Shown here one piece after another: positions 1 through 6,651 of a DNA stretch of 40,377 nt. The DNA comes from a virus, in IMG/VR virus record IMGVR_UViG_3300022213_000016, positions 1 through 40,377 of that record; one strand, written 5' to 3'. Each line of letters begins with the position of its first letter. The first letter of the stretch is position 1. The notes under the pieces were generated by a model. The model searched no databases. It worked only from the letters and a program-made list of their open reading frames with translations, and was not told where the DNA came from. The translations under genes and the position numbers were made by a program.

Positions 1-141
1 ACATGGAAGTGCGGTGGCAGCCCAGTCAAGGTCTACCATCGGGCCGAACTTCTCCTCGCCGGTTACGATTGATAACACAAAGTTCACTGGCTTCCCGAAG
101 TGTCTAGAACTCGGATGCCGTTGAGCACGTTCGACTTGATT
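1..141. repeat. Terminal direct repeat, left copy (contig overlap)
   Basis: These 141 bases recur at 40237-40377 with one difference (T at 15, C at 40251); the last 126 bases are identical. A gene on the minus strand reads straight through the joint without a frame break. This fits a circular or circularly permuted genome whose assembly overlaps itself better than a physical terminal repeat, which would cut that gene. The single difference changes Ala to Thr in the encoded protein and so looks like population variation. Confidence 0.95.
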
Positions 142-237
142 TAGGAACGTCCGTATCTGTTCAACGAACTCGTCTACATGTTCTCGCGTGGCGATGACAT
201 GTCCCGTCATTGTTGACTTCTGCCGGAGTTCATTCAT
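1..237 (-). CDS. Helix-turn-helix protein, N-terminal part (split by contig end)
   Basis: This is the 5' part of a 145-codon gene that continues at 40377-40036 once the ends are joined. The ATG is at 237-235, one base after the TGA (241-239) of the beta-helix gene, so the two are probably translationally coupled. The first 50 residues (MNELRQKSTMTG...) are polar and probably helical. The DNA-binding-like part follows at residues 70-130 of the joined protein. It is a late-operon gene, upstream of terL. I do not recognise a named family for the N-terminus. Partial in this window only because of where the circle was opened. Confidence 0.7.
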   Translation of the reverse strand, partial: MNELRQKSTMTGHVIATREHVDEFVEQIRTFLNQVERAQRHPSSRHFGKPVNFVLSIVTGEEKFGPMVDLDWAATALPC

Positions 238-238
238 A

Positions 239-1666
239 TCAATACTCCACGGTCTGGTTTGTCTTGGCCGTACTGTCTAACTTGTAAATCGTAGACTCTC
301 GATACTCTTGTCCGTTGTACCAGGCTTTCCCTGGACCACGAAAGGCATTGAGTGAGAAGGCACTTGTGTTCACTGACGGCACTGCATAGATCCAGTACTG
401 CGACTCGGCTTCAAAGATATTCCCGACGATCTGCCATCCGCCAAAGGCATCGTTACCAGGCTCGTTCGACTTATCGATGTAGAGACCAACTTCTCCCCCA
501 CGAGAAATGTTGTTACTAAACACGCTCGTCTCTGTACTGTCGTTTGCAAGTTTGTAGTTACGGATGTTGTCGAACGACGTGTTCCCAGAAATGATACAGG
601 CCCCGCCGTATCCAGTCCGCTCTTCTATCCCGTTATTGCCGGAGGCATTGTTTGCGGTGTAGTGCCTGTGTCCAAATACTGTGTTATTCAGGATGCGACA
701 CCCAACGGTTCTGTTCTGACTATTCCCCCACACTTCGATCCCGTCTGATTCGTTTTCATACACGACGTTCCCTTGGATGGTGATATAGGGAGACATCTCG
801 CTCCCAATCCCGTAGGACTCACCCAGCATGGGAAAGGCCAGCCGTGAGTTGTAATAGGAGATGTTCTCGCGAATGATGACGTTTGCAGCCATGTGGCTGT
901 AGATCCCATCTCCGTTTGCAAAGGTGCGACAGCGGCTAATCACGACATGTTGAATCAGATATGGGTCCGTGGCTGTCCCGTCTAGGGACACGCCCCCGCG
1001 TCTGTTTCCATGCGCGACACACTTATCGATCGTGATATGGTGCGTATTCGGTATGGACGAGTTCTGCACTCGAATCCCATGTCCGTAGTTATTACGTGAG
1101 ATCGCGCCTACCGACGTAATGTAGCTGCTTCCCCCTGCAATGAAGAGCCCGTGTCCACGTGTGGCCCCTGGTGTTGGTGACGACTCGGTGTTTGACTGTG
1201 TCACGGTTGAGTACATCTGAATATGTGTTACACTCCTCGTGACAAGCTGTGCGCCATACAACCCCGTATTGGATGTGGGGCCTGTAATCGACACGTTCCG
1301 GATCACGAGGTAGTGACTGTCTTGAATCAAGAACCCGTAGGGCGTTGTGCCGGTGAGTGTCACCGTGGCAGGTGTCCCTCCTGGGCATGACCAGTCATAG
1401 GTAATCGGAAGAGAACTTGTTCCCGCACGATTATGCAGCTCAACAGGAGGCTGCAACGGTCCGCACAAAAAGACAGTATCTCCTGGTGCGGGTGTGCACG
1501 ACGGGTCCGTCAAGCCTTGACATGCATTGGATGCACTCGACCCCGATCCGTTGCCTGAATAGACTTGGGCGACATACAGGTTTGCAGCCAGAGTGAGTGA
1601 TGGAAGACTCAACCCACATAAGACTACCGTACTAATTCTTTGGAGCACTAACCGTAGCAAATACAC
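239..1666 (-). CDS. Secreted right-handed parallel beta-helix protein
   Basis: About 475 residues, late operon. The body is a run of repeats such as 'ITIDKCVAHGN', 'VVISRCRTFANG', 'VIIRENISYYN', 'ITIQGNVVYEN', 'RILNNTVFGH' and 'IISGNTSFDN', the coil signature of pectate-lyase-type right-handed beta-helices (roughly residues 100-430). Such folds occur in tailspikes, depolymerases and bacterial surface proteins. The frame is open to an ATG at 1795, but that part overlaps the 98-aa gene. I prefer GTG at 1666 (GGGGG five bases upstream), with TTG 1660 and GTG 1648 as alternatives. All keep a clear signal peptide: LQRISTVVLCGLSLPSLTLAA followed by NLYVAQ. An export signal is unusual for a phage structural protein. 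No catalytic motif is obvious. Confidence 0.8.
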   Translation of the reverse strand: MYLLRLVLQRISTVVLCGLSLPSLTLAANLYVAQVYSGNGSGSSASNACQGLTDPSCTPAPGDTVFLCGPLQPPVELHNRAGTSSLPITYDWSCPGGTPATVTLTGTTPYGFLIQDSHYLVIRNVSITGPTSNTGLYGAQLVTRSVTHIQMYSTVTQSNTESSPTPGATRGHGLFIAGGSSYITSVGAISRNNYGHGIRVQNSSIPNTHHITIDKCVAHGNRRGGVSLDGTATDPYLIQHVVISRCRTFANGDGIYSHMAANVIIRENISYYNSRLAFPMLGESYGIGSEMSPYITIQGNVVYENESDGIEVWGNSQNRTVGCRILNNTVFGHRHYTANNASGNNGIEERTGYGGACIISGNTSFDNIRNYKLANDSTETSVFSNNISRGGEVGLYIDKSNEPGNDAFGGWQIVGNIFEAESQYWIYAVPSVNTSAFSLNAFRGPGKAWYNGQEYRESTIYKLDSTAKTNQTVEY

Positions 1667-1928
1667 GAACACCCCCAGTTGTGCTAATCCACCAATCTGA
1701 CTTCCGAGAGATTGCATCAAGCTTGACTGTGTACCATCCCACCGGAACAGTCGTGCTAATGATCTGCACGGGTGACGCCCCTGAAGGGTTGTCACTAATT
1801 TCTACAATCTGCGTCGTTGAGGCGACGTTGAATATGAGTGTGCCTAAGATCGCTCCTGGGCCTGATTTCGTTAACTGCGAATTGGCACTGCCCAAAGCTG
1901 TGCCTGGTGCAACGGTAATTAAGTGCAT
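1632..1928 (-). CDS. Small beta-rich late protein, possible virion or fibre-associated
   Basis: A 98-aa protein starting at ATG 1928 with a good ribosome site (AAAGGGAG, four bases before the ATG). It is rich in Thr, Ser, Val and Ile with no charged clusters, and its strand pattern ('ILGTLIFNVASTTQIVEISDN', 'VGWYTVKLDAISRK', 'GVRVFATVSAPK') suggests a compact beta-sandwich like small head or tail decoration proteins. Its end overlaps the beta-helix gene by 35 bases, so the two are probably co-translated. No family recognised. Confidence 0.7.
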   Translation of the reverse strand: MHLITVAPGTALGSANSQLTKSGPGAILGTLIFNVASTTQIVEISDNPSGASPVQIISTTVPVGWYTVKLDAISRKSDWWISTTGGVRVFATVSAPKN

Positions 1929-2093
1929 GATGCTCCCTTTCTATTTTCTATGGCCGTTTTTAATACGATGTAAAAAATGGAATACTTGTTCACTGCTCTA
2001 GACGCACATGGACCTTGCTCGTTTTTAACCCCCACCCCCTTGATCTACGTATAAACAACTAAGGGGACCCTTTGCTTAATGAAAAATACTTAG

Positions 2094-2130
2094 TACGTAG
2101 TAGTACTGTACGTAGAAACGAGTTACGTAG
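2094..2130. repeat. TACGTAG direct repeats, 15-bp period
   Basis: Three exact copies of TACGTAG start at 2094, 2109 and 2124, exactly 15 bp apart. The palindromic core TACGTA also occurs at 2046-2051, and TACGTG at 2152-2157. A further TACGTAG lies at 3165-3171, near the start of the late operon. Regular spacing in non-coding DNA suggests protein-binding iterons. No known protein motif is assigned. Confidence 0.75.
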
Positions 2131-2167
2131 TTACAACTAGGTGGGCACATCTACGTGGAAACAGAAG

Positions 2168-2291
2168 CACTAGTAATACACATAGTCTATGCCCCCTCAC
2201 TAGTAAGACTTTACACCGTGGATTGGTCACTAGTAATACATTGCATCTAACTAGTAACTAGCTCCACGTTGTTACGCTAGTTTAGTAATAC
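2168..2291. repeat. TAGTAA / ACTAGTAA iteron-like repeats
   Basis: TAGTAA starts at 2171, 2201, 2231, 2252 and 2283 (spacings 30, 30, 21 and 31 bp, close to whole helical turns). The first four are ACTAGTAA, and 2168-2180 and 2228-2240 share the 13-mer CACTAGTAATACA. An inverted copy (GTATTACTA, 2302-2310) follows. The same-face phasing suggests cooperative binding of a replication initiator, small terminase or regulator. Confidence 0.8.
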
Positions 2292-2298
2292 TCGTTAT

Positions 2299-2340
2299 CT
2301 AGTATTACTAGTTATATATTATATTAATATATAATACTAG
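2299..2340. repeat. AT-rich inverted repeat next to the iterons
   Basis: CTAGTATTA (2299-2307) and TAATACTAG (2332-2340) are perfect inverted arms around 24 bases made almost only of A and T, which include the 12-bp palindrome TATATTAATATA (2320-2331). An AT-rich, easily melted element beside iterons is typical of phage and plasmid origins. A similar element occurs at 7079-7107. Confidence 0.7.
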
Positions 2341-2357
2341 GGCCGGAATAGTAGCTG

Positions 2358-2462
2358 TTAGTCCTTGTGCCGATCGTTAAACGTGTCGATTCGATGCTGT
2401 ATCTCACCAATCACGATAGCTAACAAGGCGACTGCCATGATCGTCCAGAATATGCTATCCAT
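2358..2462 (-). CDS. Short single-pass membrane peptide
   Basis: A 34-codon frame: MDSIFWTIMAVALLAIVIGEI is one hydrophobic helix and the rest (QHRIDTFNDRHKD) is polar, giving an N-out or N-in single-pass topology. The ribosome site is weak (AAG at seven bases). It sits between the terS-like gene and the repeat region, in the same direction. Supported by composition and position only. Confidence 0.45.
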   Translation of the reverse strand: MDSIFWTIMAVALLAIVIGEIQHRIDTFNDRHKD

Positions 2463-2549
2463 TGTCTTAAACATCAGACATAATACCTTTCTAGTAGTTT
2501 GTCATACAATCGAGCAAATAATAAGACAGCAAGTAGTAGTAAATGCTCC

Positions 2550-2954
2550 TCAACTGAGTTCAGCATTGGTCGTAATCTCCTCAGGCTTGGGAGTGATATT
2601 CTTGGGGTCTTTCATTCCCTTTGTGGCGAATGCTGGTAACTTGACAACGGCCTTGATTGTAACCTTAGGTGCCTCTTGTTTCTTGACTCCAACAAGACCT
2701 AGGTTAATTGCTTGATCGATTGCCTTGCCTTGTGTGGCATGATCCACCATAGGCTTGGTATACACGATCGTTCCCTTATAGTTAAACACCTTAACCTCTG
2801 TGGCCTGCATCCGCTTGACCGTCTTATCAAAGACCTTACGGAGCAATTGTGCTCTGTCTTCCTTCGTGATACCCGCTCTTGCGAATATCTCTTCGTTGAT
2901 ATCTGGGACTGTGGGGAGGTTTCTGACTGTGTTATCTTTTCGTGCCTTGCTCAT
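2550..2954 (-). CDS. Small terminase-like protein
   Basis: A 134-aa protein. The N-terminal third is helical and basic ('ITKEDRAQLLRKVFDKTVKRMQATEVKVFNY'). It is followed by 'GTIVYTKPMVDHATQGKAIDQAINLGLVGVKKQEAP', which matches the general small-terminase pattern of a short beta-hairpin, then 'VDH..R..A...A..L.G'. The tail is Pro/Lys-rich. Its place at the head of the late operon fits; terL lies about 3.7 kb downstream on the circle. The start ATG 2954 is six bases from the preceding gene's stop. TerS would recognise the viral DNA and load TerL; the neighbouring repeats could be its target. The call rests on pattern recall and is not certain. Confidence 0.55.
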   Translation of the reverse strand: MSKARKDNTVRNLPTVPDINEEIFARAGITKEDRAQLLRKVFDKTVKRMQATEVKVFNYKGTIVYTKPMVDHATQGKAIDQAINLGLVGVKKQEAPKVTIKAVVKLPAFATKGMKDPKNITPKPEEITTNAELS

Positions 2955-2957
2955 ATC

Positions 2958-3152
2958 TTAGGCCTCACTCATGAAAACACATTGCAGTTTGTAGACTGTA
3001 CCCTTTGGGTAGGTATACTCCATGTCTTGCTGTATTCTGTCTCGATCAAGAATACACTCGTTATGAGCATTGACGCCAGTATATGTATTCAGCTGGTGCG
3101 TATGAGACACGCCAGTAGGTGCCGATATCAGAACCAAGAATAAGTACCACAT
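2958..3152 (-). CDS. Small exported late protein
   Basis: A 64-aa protein with a signal peptide (MWYLFLVLISAPTGVSHT) followed by a short domain with two cysteines ('NECILDRDRIQQDMEYTYPKGTVYKLQCV'), which could form a disulphide in the periplasm. Small exported proteins of this style are common and uncharacterised in phages. It is the first gene of the leftward operon, with GAGG nine bases before the ATG. Confidence 0.6.
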   Translation of the reverse strand: MWYLFLVLISAPTGVSHTHQLNTYTGVNAHNECILDRDRIQQDMEYTYPKGTVYKLQCVFMSEA

Positions 3153-3257
3153 AATAAGGCCTCATACGTAGATTTTAGGGTATCTCATAAGATATAAGAC
3201 GGCAAACTAGCCTTTTGTCTCACATAGGTCTAACCTGTTGATTTTATTATATGAAAA

Positions 3258-3304
3258 AATATGTGGCTATCGTACTTGACAAGTCAAACTGTAGCTGGTA
3301 GAGT
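3258..3304. promoter_or_regulatory. Divergent sigma70-type promoter pair
   Basis: TTGACA (3276-3281), a 17-base spacer and TAGAGT (3299-3304) point right, to the early genes. On the other strand TTGACT (3287-3282), an 18-base spacer and CATATT (3263-3258) point left, to the late operon. The two -35 boxes form an inverted repeat (TTGAC-AA-GTCAA), so the two promoters would compete, or one bound regulator could control both. The -10 boxes match consensus at only 4 of 6 positions. Confidence 0.5.
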
Positions 3305-3338
3305 AGCCATTGACATGAGAGTGTCGTAAGAAAGGTAG

Positions 3339-3395
3339 GTGAGTTATGGTGACCATGTTTGACGGAAAGACTAAGTTGAACATGGTCCTACTCAC
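3339..3395 (+). promoter_or_regulatory. Hairpin in the early-operon leader
   Basis: GACCATGTT (3351-3359) pairs with AACATGGTC (3379-3387), and GTGAG (3339-3343) pairs with CTCAC (3391-3395) outside it, leaving a 19-base loop. The structure ends nine bases before the first ribosome site and could control translation or stability of the early transcript, or be an operator dyad. Confidence 0.45.
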
Positions 3396-3413
3396 TCTTA
3401 CATGGAGAGAATT

Positions 3414-4142
3414 ATGAAATACTGCCTCTGGCATGGAGAAGAATACGGTGAGGAGTGTTTAGGTTGTCTCTATGATCAACAAGAACAACCCTTTGAAGAC
3501 GTACTCAAGGATTTACACGCAATAGCCGATAAGACACTAACCAGGGAGGTTACTATGAAAACACAAGACCAGCTAGACAGAGAATGGTTTGAAAGAACGA
3601 TTGCGATTGATACTCAGGCTGGAGCAAGTTATGATCAAGTTACTGCAGAAATACAAGCTATTAGTGATTGGTACGACAAGACGCCAAGCATCATAAACGA
3701 ACAAACCGTGACCATGTATCACTGCTTCTCGAATGAATGTCACGATCAAGCCAAGTGGCTAACAAAGAAGCACAACGTCAAGATTGAATTGGTCACAGGT
3801 CAACCCTACCTTACCCTTGAGGAAATGTCTGCAGACATCCGCCAGGGAATTCTGAAGATTACAACCGATAACACAAATCATCCGATTATGTTTCTTGAAG
3901 ATACGATAGCCTTAAGAATTTGGCATGATCTGACCCACTACGAAATCCAAGCAAACTTTGGGTTCTATGGTGAGGTTAGAACCTACGAAGCACAATGTCT
4001 ACACGTGGAAACCTCTTGGCGAAACCAAGTCTACTTGCAACATGTCTTATACTGTGATATAGTAGGACAGGTCGCTAACGGTTTGGTTCATCGTGTATTT
4101 CCAGAGCAGAAAGTATTCACCCTTTACTCAAGGAGTAACTAA
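3414..4142 (+). CDS. Phage protein with N-terminal Cys/His motif and HDxxH motif
   Basis: First early gene. ATG 3414 has GGAG six bases upstream and is preferred over ATG 3402. The N-terminus carries CLWH...CLGC, probably a small zinc site. In the C-terminal half, 'LRIWHDLTHYEIQANFGFYGEVRTYEAQ' has an HDxxH motif and a following Glu, a metal-site-like arrangement in a conserved phage protein of unknown function. An in-frame internal ATG at 3555 has an excellent ribosome site (AGGGAGG, five bases away), so a shorter product without the Cys/His part may also be made. Function unknown. Confidence 0.7.
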   Translation: MKYCLWHGEEYGEECLGCLYDQQEQPFEDVLKDLHAIADKTLTREVTMKTQDQLDREWFERTIAIDTQAGASYDQVTAEIQAISDWYDKTPSIINEQTVTMYHCFSNECHDQAKWLTKKHNVKIELVTGQPYLTLEEMSADIRQGILKITTDNTNHPIMFLEDTIALRIWHDLTHYEIQANFGFYGEVRTYEAQCLHVETSWRNQVYLQHVLYCDIVGQVANGLVHRVFPEQKVFTLYSRSN

Positions 4143-4143
4143 C

Positions 4144-4314
4144 ATGATTGACCTATTTATCAGCCTTGTTCTTGCTCTGAGCCTTGGAACGATTGACCTA
4201 GAATGTACGTTCTATTCTGGTACTGACACATGCGTAGGATGTACCGACGATTGCTTAGAACCGGCGCAAAACGATGGAGTCCTAGAATCAACCGTTAACC
4301 TCACAGAGGCCTAA
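4144..4314 (+). CDS. Small exported cysteine-rich protein
   Basis: 56 residues from ATG 4144, with AAGGAG eight bases upstream. The hydrophobic start (MIDLFISLVLALSLGTIDL) is a signal peptide or membrane anchor, followed by an acidic part with four cysteines (CTFYSGTDTCVGCTDDC). It is likely exported and disulphide-bonded, or membrane-tethered. Function unknown; small exported early proteins sometimes affect superinfection. Confidence 0.6.
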   Translation: MIDLFISLVLALSLGTIDLECTFYSGTDTCVGCTDDCLEPAQNDGVLESTVNLTEA

Positions 4315-4316
4315 CC

Positions 4317-4925
4317 ATGCACGAAACCTTCACACAAAACGTTAAAGACTGGGTTGATCGAATCCGTGCCGATCATTGGCAACAAGGCAAAGTCTGGTAT
4401 AAGCATGCTAATCAATTATGTCGTACTCTTTCTGATAATACCCAAACTCCTCTAGACAACGTGGTAGGCGTCTTAGCTGCCCTCTCTCCCCAAGTCTCTT
4501 GGGATATCAATATCACATCGTGTGAATCGATCGTGAAAGACGGTATTATAGATCCTGGCTATACCGGCTACAAGATCAACGTAGAAAAGGCTCTGCAGTG
4601 TCTTGTGTCTCCTCCACTTGAGGTATTAGGCGGACGCAAAGTCATAGCCTTTTATCACAATATCATTGATCCAACCAAGAGCCAAGAAGTCACCATTGAC
4701 ACGCATATCGGACGAGTATTATACGACAACCTTGACTTGACAGCGCAACAAATCAGGTATATATTTTCAAAGACAGGCAACGAATTAGCGCAAGAGGCCG
4801 TCCGTAAGGTAGCCAAGAAGCTTAGGACAATTCCCCATGTGCTCCAAGCTTCGTTGTGGGTATGTGTTAGAGAAATGACCCAGGCACGGGCAGATAAGAA
4901 CCAACTAAGTCTGTATTTCAAGTAA
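4317..4925 (+). CDS. Conserved phage protein, helix-hairpin-helix-like, unknown function
   Basis: 202 residues. The motifs 'VVGVLAALSPQVSWDINI', 'YKINVEKALQCL', 'VLGGRKVIAFYHNIIDPTKSQEVTIDTHIGRVL' recall a group of uncharacterised phage proteins with an 'ALSP..W..N' and 'KV.AFY.NI.DP....VT.D.H' signature (of the DUF7178 kind), whose helical pattern resembles HhH DNA glycosylases. The Asp and His of TIDTH would be candidate active-site residues. That comparison is from memory. It follows the previous gene by two bases. Confidence 0.65.
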   Translation: MHETFTQNVKDWVDRIRADHWQQGKVWYKHANQLCRTLSDNTQTPLDNVVGVLAALSPQVSWDINITSCESIVKDGIIDPGYTGYKINVEKALQCLVSPPLEVLGGRKVIAFYHNIIDPTKSQEVTIDTHIGRVLYDNLDLTAQQIRYIFSKTGNELAQEAVRKVAKKLRTIPHVLQASLWVCVREMTQARADKNQLSLYFK

Positions 4926-4946
4926 CCTGTAACCAAGGAGTCAACC

Positions 4947-5078
4947 ATGTACAAATACGTTGTGTTAAACGGAGATGTGTATATCAGGACTGAACCACGC
5001 GTTCAGGTTGTACGAAGAATCAAAGGACTCGTTGCCTTCGTTCAGGCCTTCGTTGGAAAGGTAAAGAGCCATGTATAA
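4947..5078 (+). CDS. 43-aa basic protein
   Basis: A very short gene from ATG 4947 with AAGGAG six bases upstream; the stop (5076-5078) overlaps the next start at 5071. The product is basic, with an amphipathic helix ('QVVRRIKGLVAFVQAFVGKVKSHV') that could bind membrane or nucleic acid. Function unknown; the ribosome site and coupled overlap support it. Confidence 0.55.
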   Translation: MYKYVVLNGDVYIRTEPRVQVVRRIKGLVAFVQAFVGKVKSHV

Positions 5079-5331
5079 AAAAGTCGAACTAACAGAGCGA
5101 GGAGATAATGACTTTATCATGAAGATCTGGTACAATGATCTCAATGGATCATTTGACTACTATACTTCGGCTAGTACCATGCAAGACTTGTTTAATAAAC
5201 TTGGTCAGATCATGAACGAAGACGAAGAACAAGAGTACTGGTACGAGTTAGAGCGTAAGATTCTCAGAGCAGATTATGAACGTGATAAACAACAAGAGGA
5301 GAACTACTACCATGCAAACATGGTTTCATAA
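5071..5331 (+). CDS. Small acidic early protein
   Basis: 86 residues. It opens with a beta-hairpin-like segment ('DFIMKIWYNDLNGSFDYYTSAS') and continues as a charged, probably helical tail ('NEDEEQEYWYELERKILRADYERDKQQEEN'). It starts inside the end of the 43-aa gene and overlaps the next gene by 20 bases. Unknown function; such acidic early proteins are often host-takeover factors. Confidence 0.65.
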   Translation: MYKKVELTERGDNDFIMKIWYNDLNGSFDYYTSASTMQDLFNKLGQIMNEDEEQEYWYELERKILRADYERDKQQEENYYHANMVS

Positions 5332-5626
5332 CACATGGGTCACTATCGAAGCCGGTAGTACAAGTGAAGCACTAGACAAGGCCTATGGCTTGGCCTCACC
5401 ACATGAGAGAAAAGAATTGAGCGTACTGTCAGACAGAGTCAAAGAAGGTGTATACAATATCCGCTATGGCTTGATCGGAGTGCAGGCCAATACTCCCCTT
5501 GAGGCCTATAAAATCTTGAAGGCTCACTTGACTGAGCGCACCATTTCTGCTAACATCGACACATACACGATCCAAAACGGACTGACAGAGTTTCCTGTGT
5601 CCAAATTCCTTGAACCTTTAACATAG
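5312..5626 (+). CDS. Small early protein, unknown
   Basis: 104 residues from ATG 5312, chosen because GAGGAG lies ten bases upstream; the longer frame to 5276 has no such site. Two similar halves are visible: 'TWVTIEAGSTSEALDKAYGLA' and 'GLIGVQANTPLEAYKILKAH', each a strand followed by a helix, suggesting an internal duplication. No family recognised. Confidence 0.65.
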   Translation: MQTWFHNTWVTIEAGSTSEALDKAYGLASPHERKELSVLSDRVKEGVYNIRYGLIGVQANTPLEAYKILKAHLTERTISANIDTYTIQNGLTEFPVSKFLEPLT

Positions 5627-5658
5627 GAGTACGACTAACCTAAACCAGAGGAGAAAGT

Positions 5659-5862
5659 ATGAATCAATTACCTAGTCTCTATCGTGAAGTCTACAAGATT
5701 GATCGAGTCAAGCCTACCAATCTACGGTTTAAGGTTGACTTGAAAACCATTCATCCGTTTGCAGATCAAGGAAGACTTCAGCAATTTGCACAACGGAACG
5801 GTAAACGGCTAGTTTATATTTCGCGCAAAGAACGCTATGCCACTTTTAAGTTGAGAGGGTAA
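5659..5862 (+). CDS. Small basic early protein, unknown
   Basis: 67 residues, ATG with AGAGGAG eight bases upstream. Basic, with a mixed strand/helix pattern ('LRFKVDLKTIHPFADQGRLQQFAQRNGKRLVYISRKERYATFKL'). It may bind nucleic acid, but no motif proves it. One base separates it from the next gene. Confidence 0.6.
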   Translation: MNQLPSLYREVYKIDRVKPTNLRFKVDLKTIHPFADQGRLQQFAQRNGKRLVYISRKERYATFKLRG

Positions 5863-5863
5863 C

Positions 5864-6058
5864 ATGCCATATCCTGAGGGAGTACGTACGGTTAGGTGGG
5901 ATAAAGAAGGTTTGGTTGTAGTCGAAGAGGATAGATTGCTTCAGAGTATGCTGAAGAATAGAGAGATAAAAGCCGGATTGGCTAGGCTAATAAAAAACAA
6001 GCTAGAACCCGTAGACTTAGAAGACTGGCAAGAAGACAACTACAACGTTATGGCTTAA
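5864..6058 (+). CDS. Small early protein, unknown
   Basis: 64 residues starting one base after the previous stop, with GAGAGGG as ribosome site. Contains a charged helix ('EEDRLLQSMLKNREIKAGLARLIKNK') that could mediate binding or dimerisation. No family recognised. Confidence 0.6.
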   Translation: MPYPEGVRTVRWDKEGLVVVEEDRLLQSMLKNREIKAGLARLIKNKLEPVDLEDWQEDNYNVMA

Positions 6059-6077
6059 TCTTAACCAAGGAGACATT

Positions 6078-6389
6078 ATGACAAAAGAGGCAAAGCGTAG
6101 TAAGGTCCGACGTGCATTTGACAAAATTATCAACTACTCACCTAGTTACACTGAGTTTGTTAGGAATGGATCTAAAAGCCTCTTACTCTACAAAGAAAAT
6201 ATACAGGCTACTGTAACGCCGTTCTGGGGTGTTGTGACGCCAGAGGGACCAGAATGCTTATCGTTTGAAATGAAGGTTGAAGAGATATCCTCAGAAGACG
6301 TGTGTTGCTTAGTCTGGTCCAGCAACGTCTTGTCCCTAGAGTTCGTTATTCACAAAGTCAACGAGACATTCGCAAGGGTGATAGCATGA
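6078..6389 (+). CDS. Small early protein, unknown
   Basis: 103 residues with a strong site (AAGGAG, six bases). Basic N-terminus (KEAKRSKVRRAFDK) followed by a beta-rich part with adjacent cysteines ('EDVCCLVW'). Its TGA overlaps the next ATG (ATGA at 6386-6389), so the two are coupled. Function unknown. Confidence 0.6.
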   Translation: MTKEAKRSKVRRAFDKIINYSPSYTEFVRNGSKSLLLYKENIQATVTPFWGVVTPEGPECLSFEMKVEEISSEDVCCLVWSSNVLSLEFVIHKVNETFARVIA

Positions 6390-6637
6390 CAAGTATTTAT
6401 CGAATCTACACAGAGCGAAGAACAAACTTAGCAGAGATTGCGTCTCGATACTTTGAGAGTTTTACAATCTTTGACGGGCAAGGAGTGTACAAGAAAACGT
6501 TTGAGTACTCTGCAGTTATTGCCGTCATAGGAGCAGATTGGCAAGGCGTCAAACGTCTAGCACAAGACATCAAACAAGAGAACAATCAAGAATCCGTCAT
6601 AGTCACAGAACAACCTGTAACCGTTCACTTAATCTAA
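6386..6637 (+). CDS. Small early protein, unknown
   Basis: 83 residues from ATG 6386, which overlaps the previous stop; this start is preferred over the open frame to 6302 because of the overlap and the AAGGGTG site. Strand/helix alternation with no cysteines. No family recognised. Confidence 0.6.
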   Translation: MTSIYRIYTERRTNLAEIASRYFESFTIFDGQGVYKKTFEYSAVIAVIGADWQGVKRLAQDIKQENNQESVIVTEQPVTVHLI

Positions 6638-6651
6638 CCTGGAGGTATACC

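Larger units (their letters stand above)
1929..2357. other. Non-coding region with two families of direct repeats
   Basis: I see no convincing gene on either strand here. The segment lies within the late transcription unit between two small genes. It holds a TACGTAG array, a TAGTAA/ACTAGTAA array and an AT-rich hairpin, each listed separately. The plus-strand reading frame at 1681-2001 is antisense to the 98-aa gene and has no ribosome site. Likely roles are replication origin, packaging recognition site or regulatory region. Confidence 0.7.

Noticed and set aside
1-141. Physical terminal direct repeats of T7 type
   Set aside because: The repeat lies inside a gene that is intact only when the ends are joined, and its length equals a common assembly k-mer; read mapping would be needed to keep this idea.
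2168-2257. 30-bp spacing of repeats as a miniature CRISPR array
   Set aside because: Repeat units are only 8-13 bp, spacers are about 20 bp and unequal later, and no cas genes are present.
2365-3143. Plus-strand frames opposite the terS-like and exported-protein genes
   Set aside because: The minus-strand products have ribosome sites and protein-like patterns; the plus frames are Cys/Ser-rich shadows.
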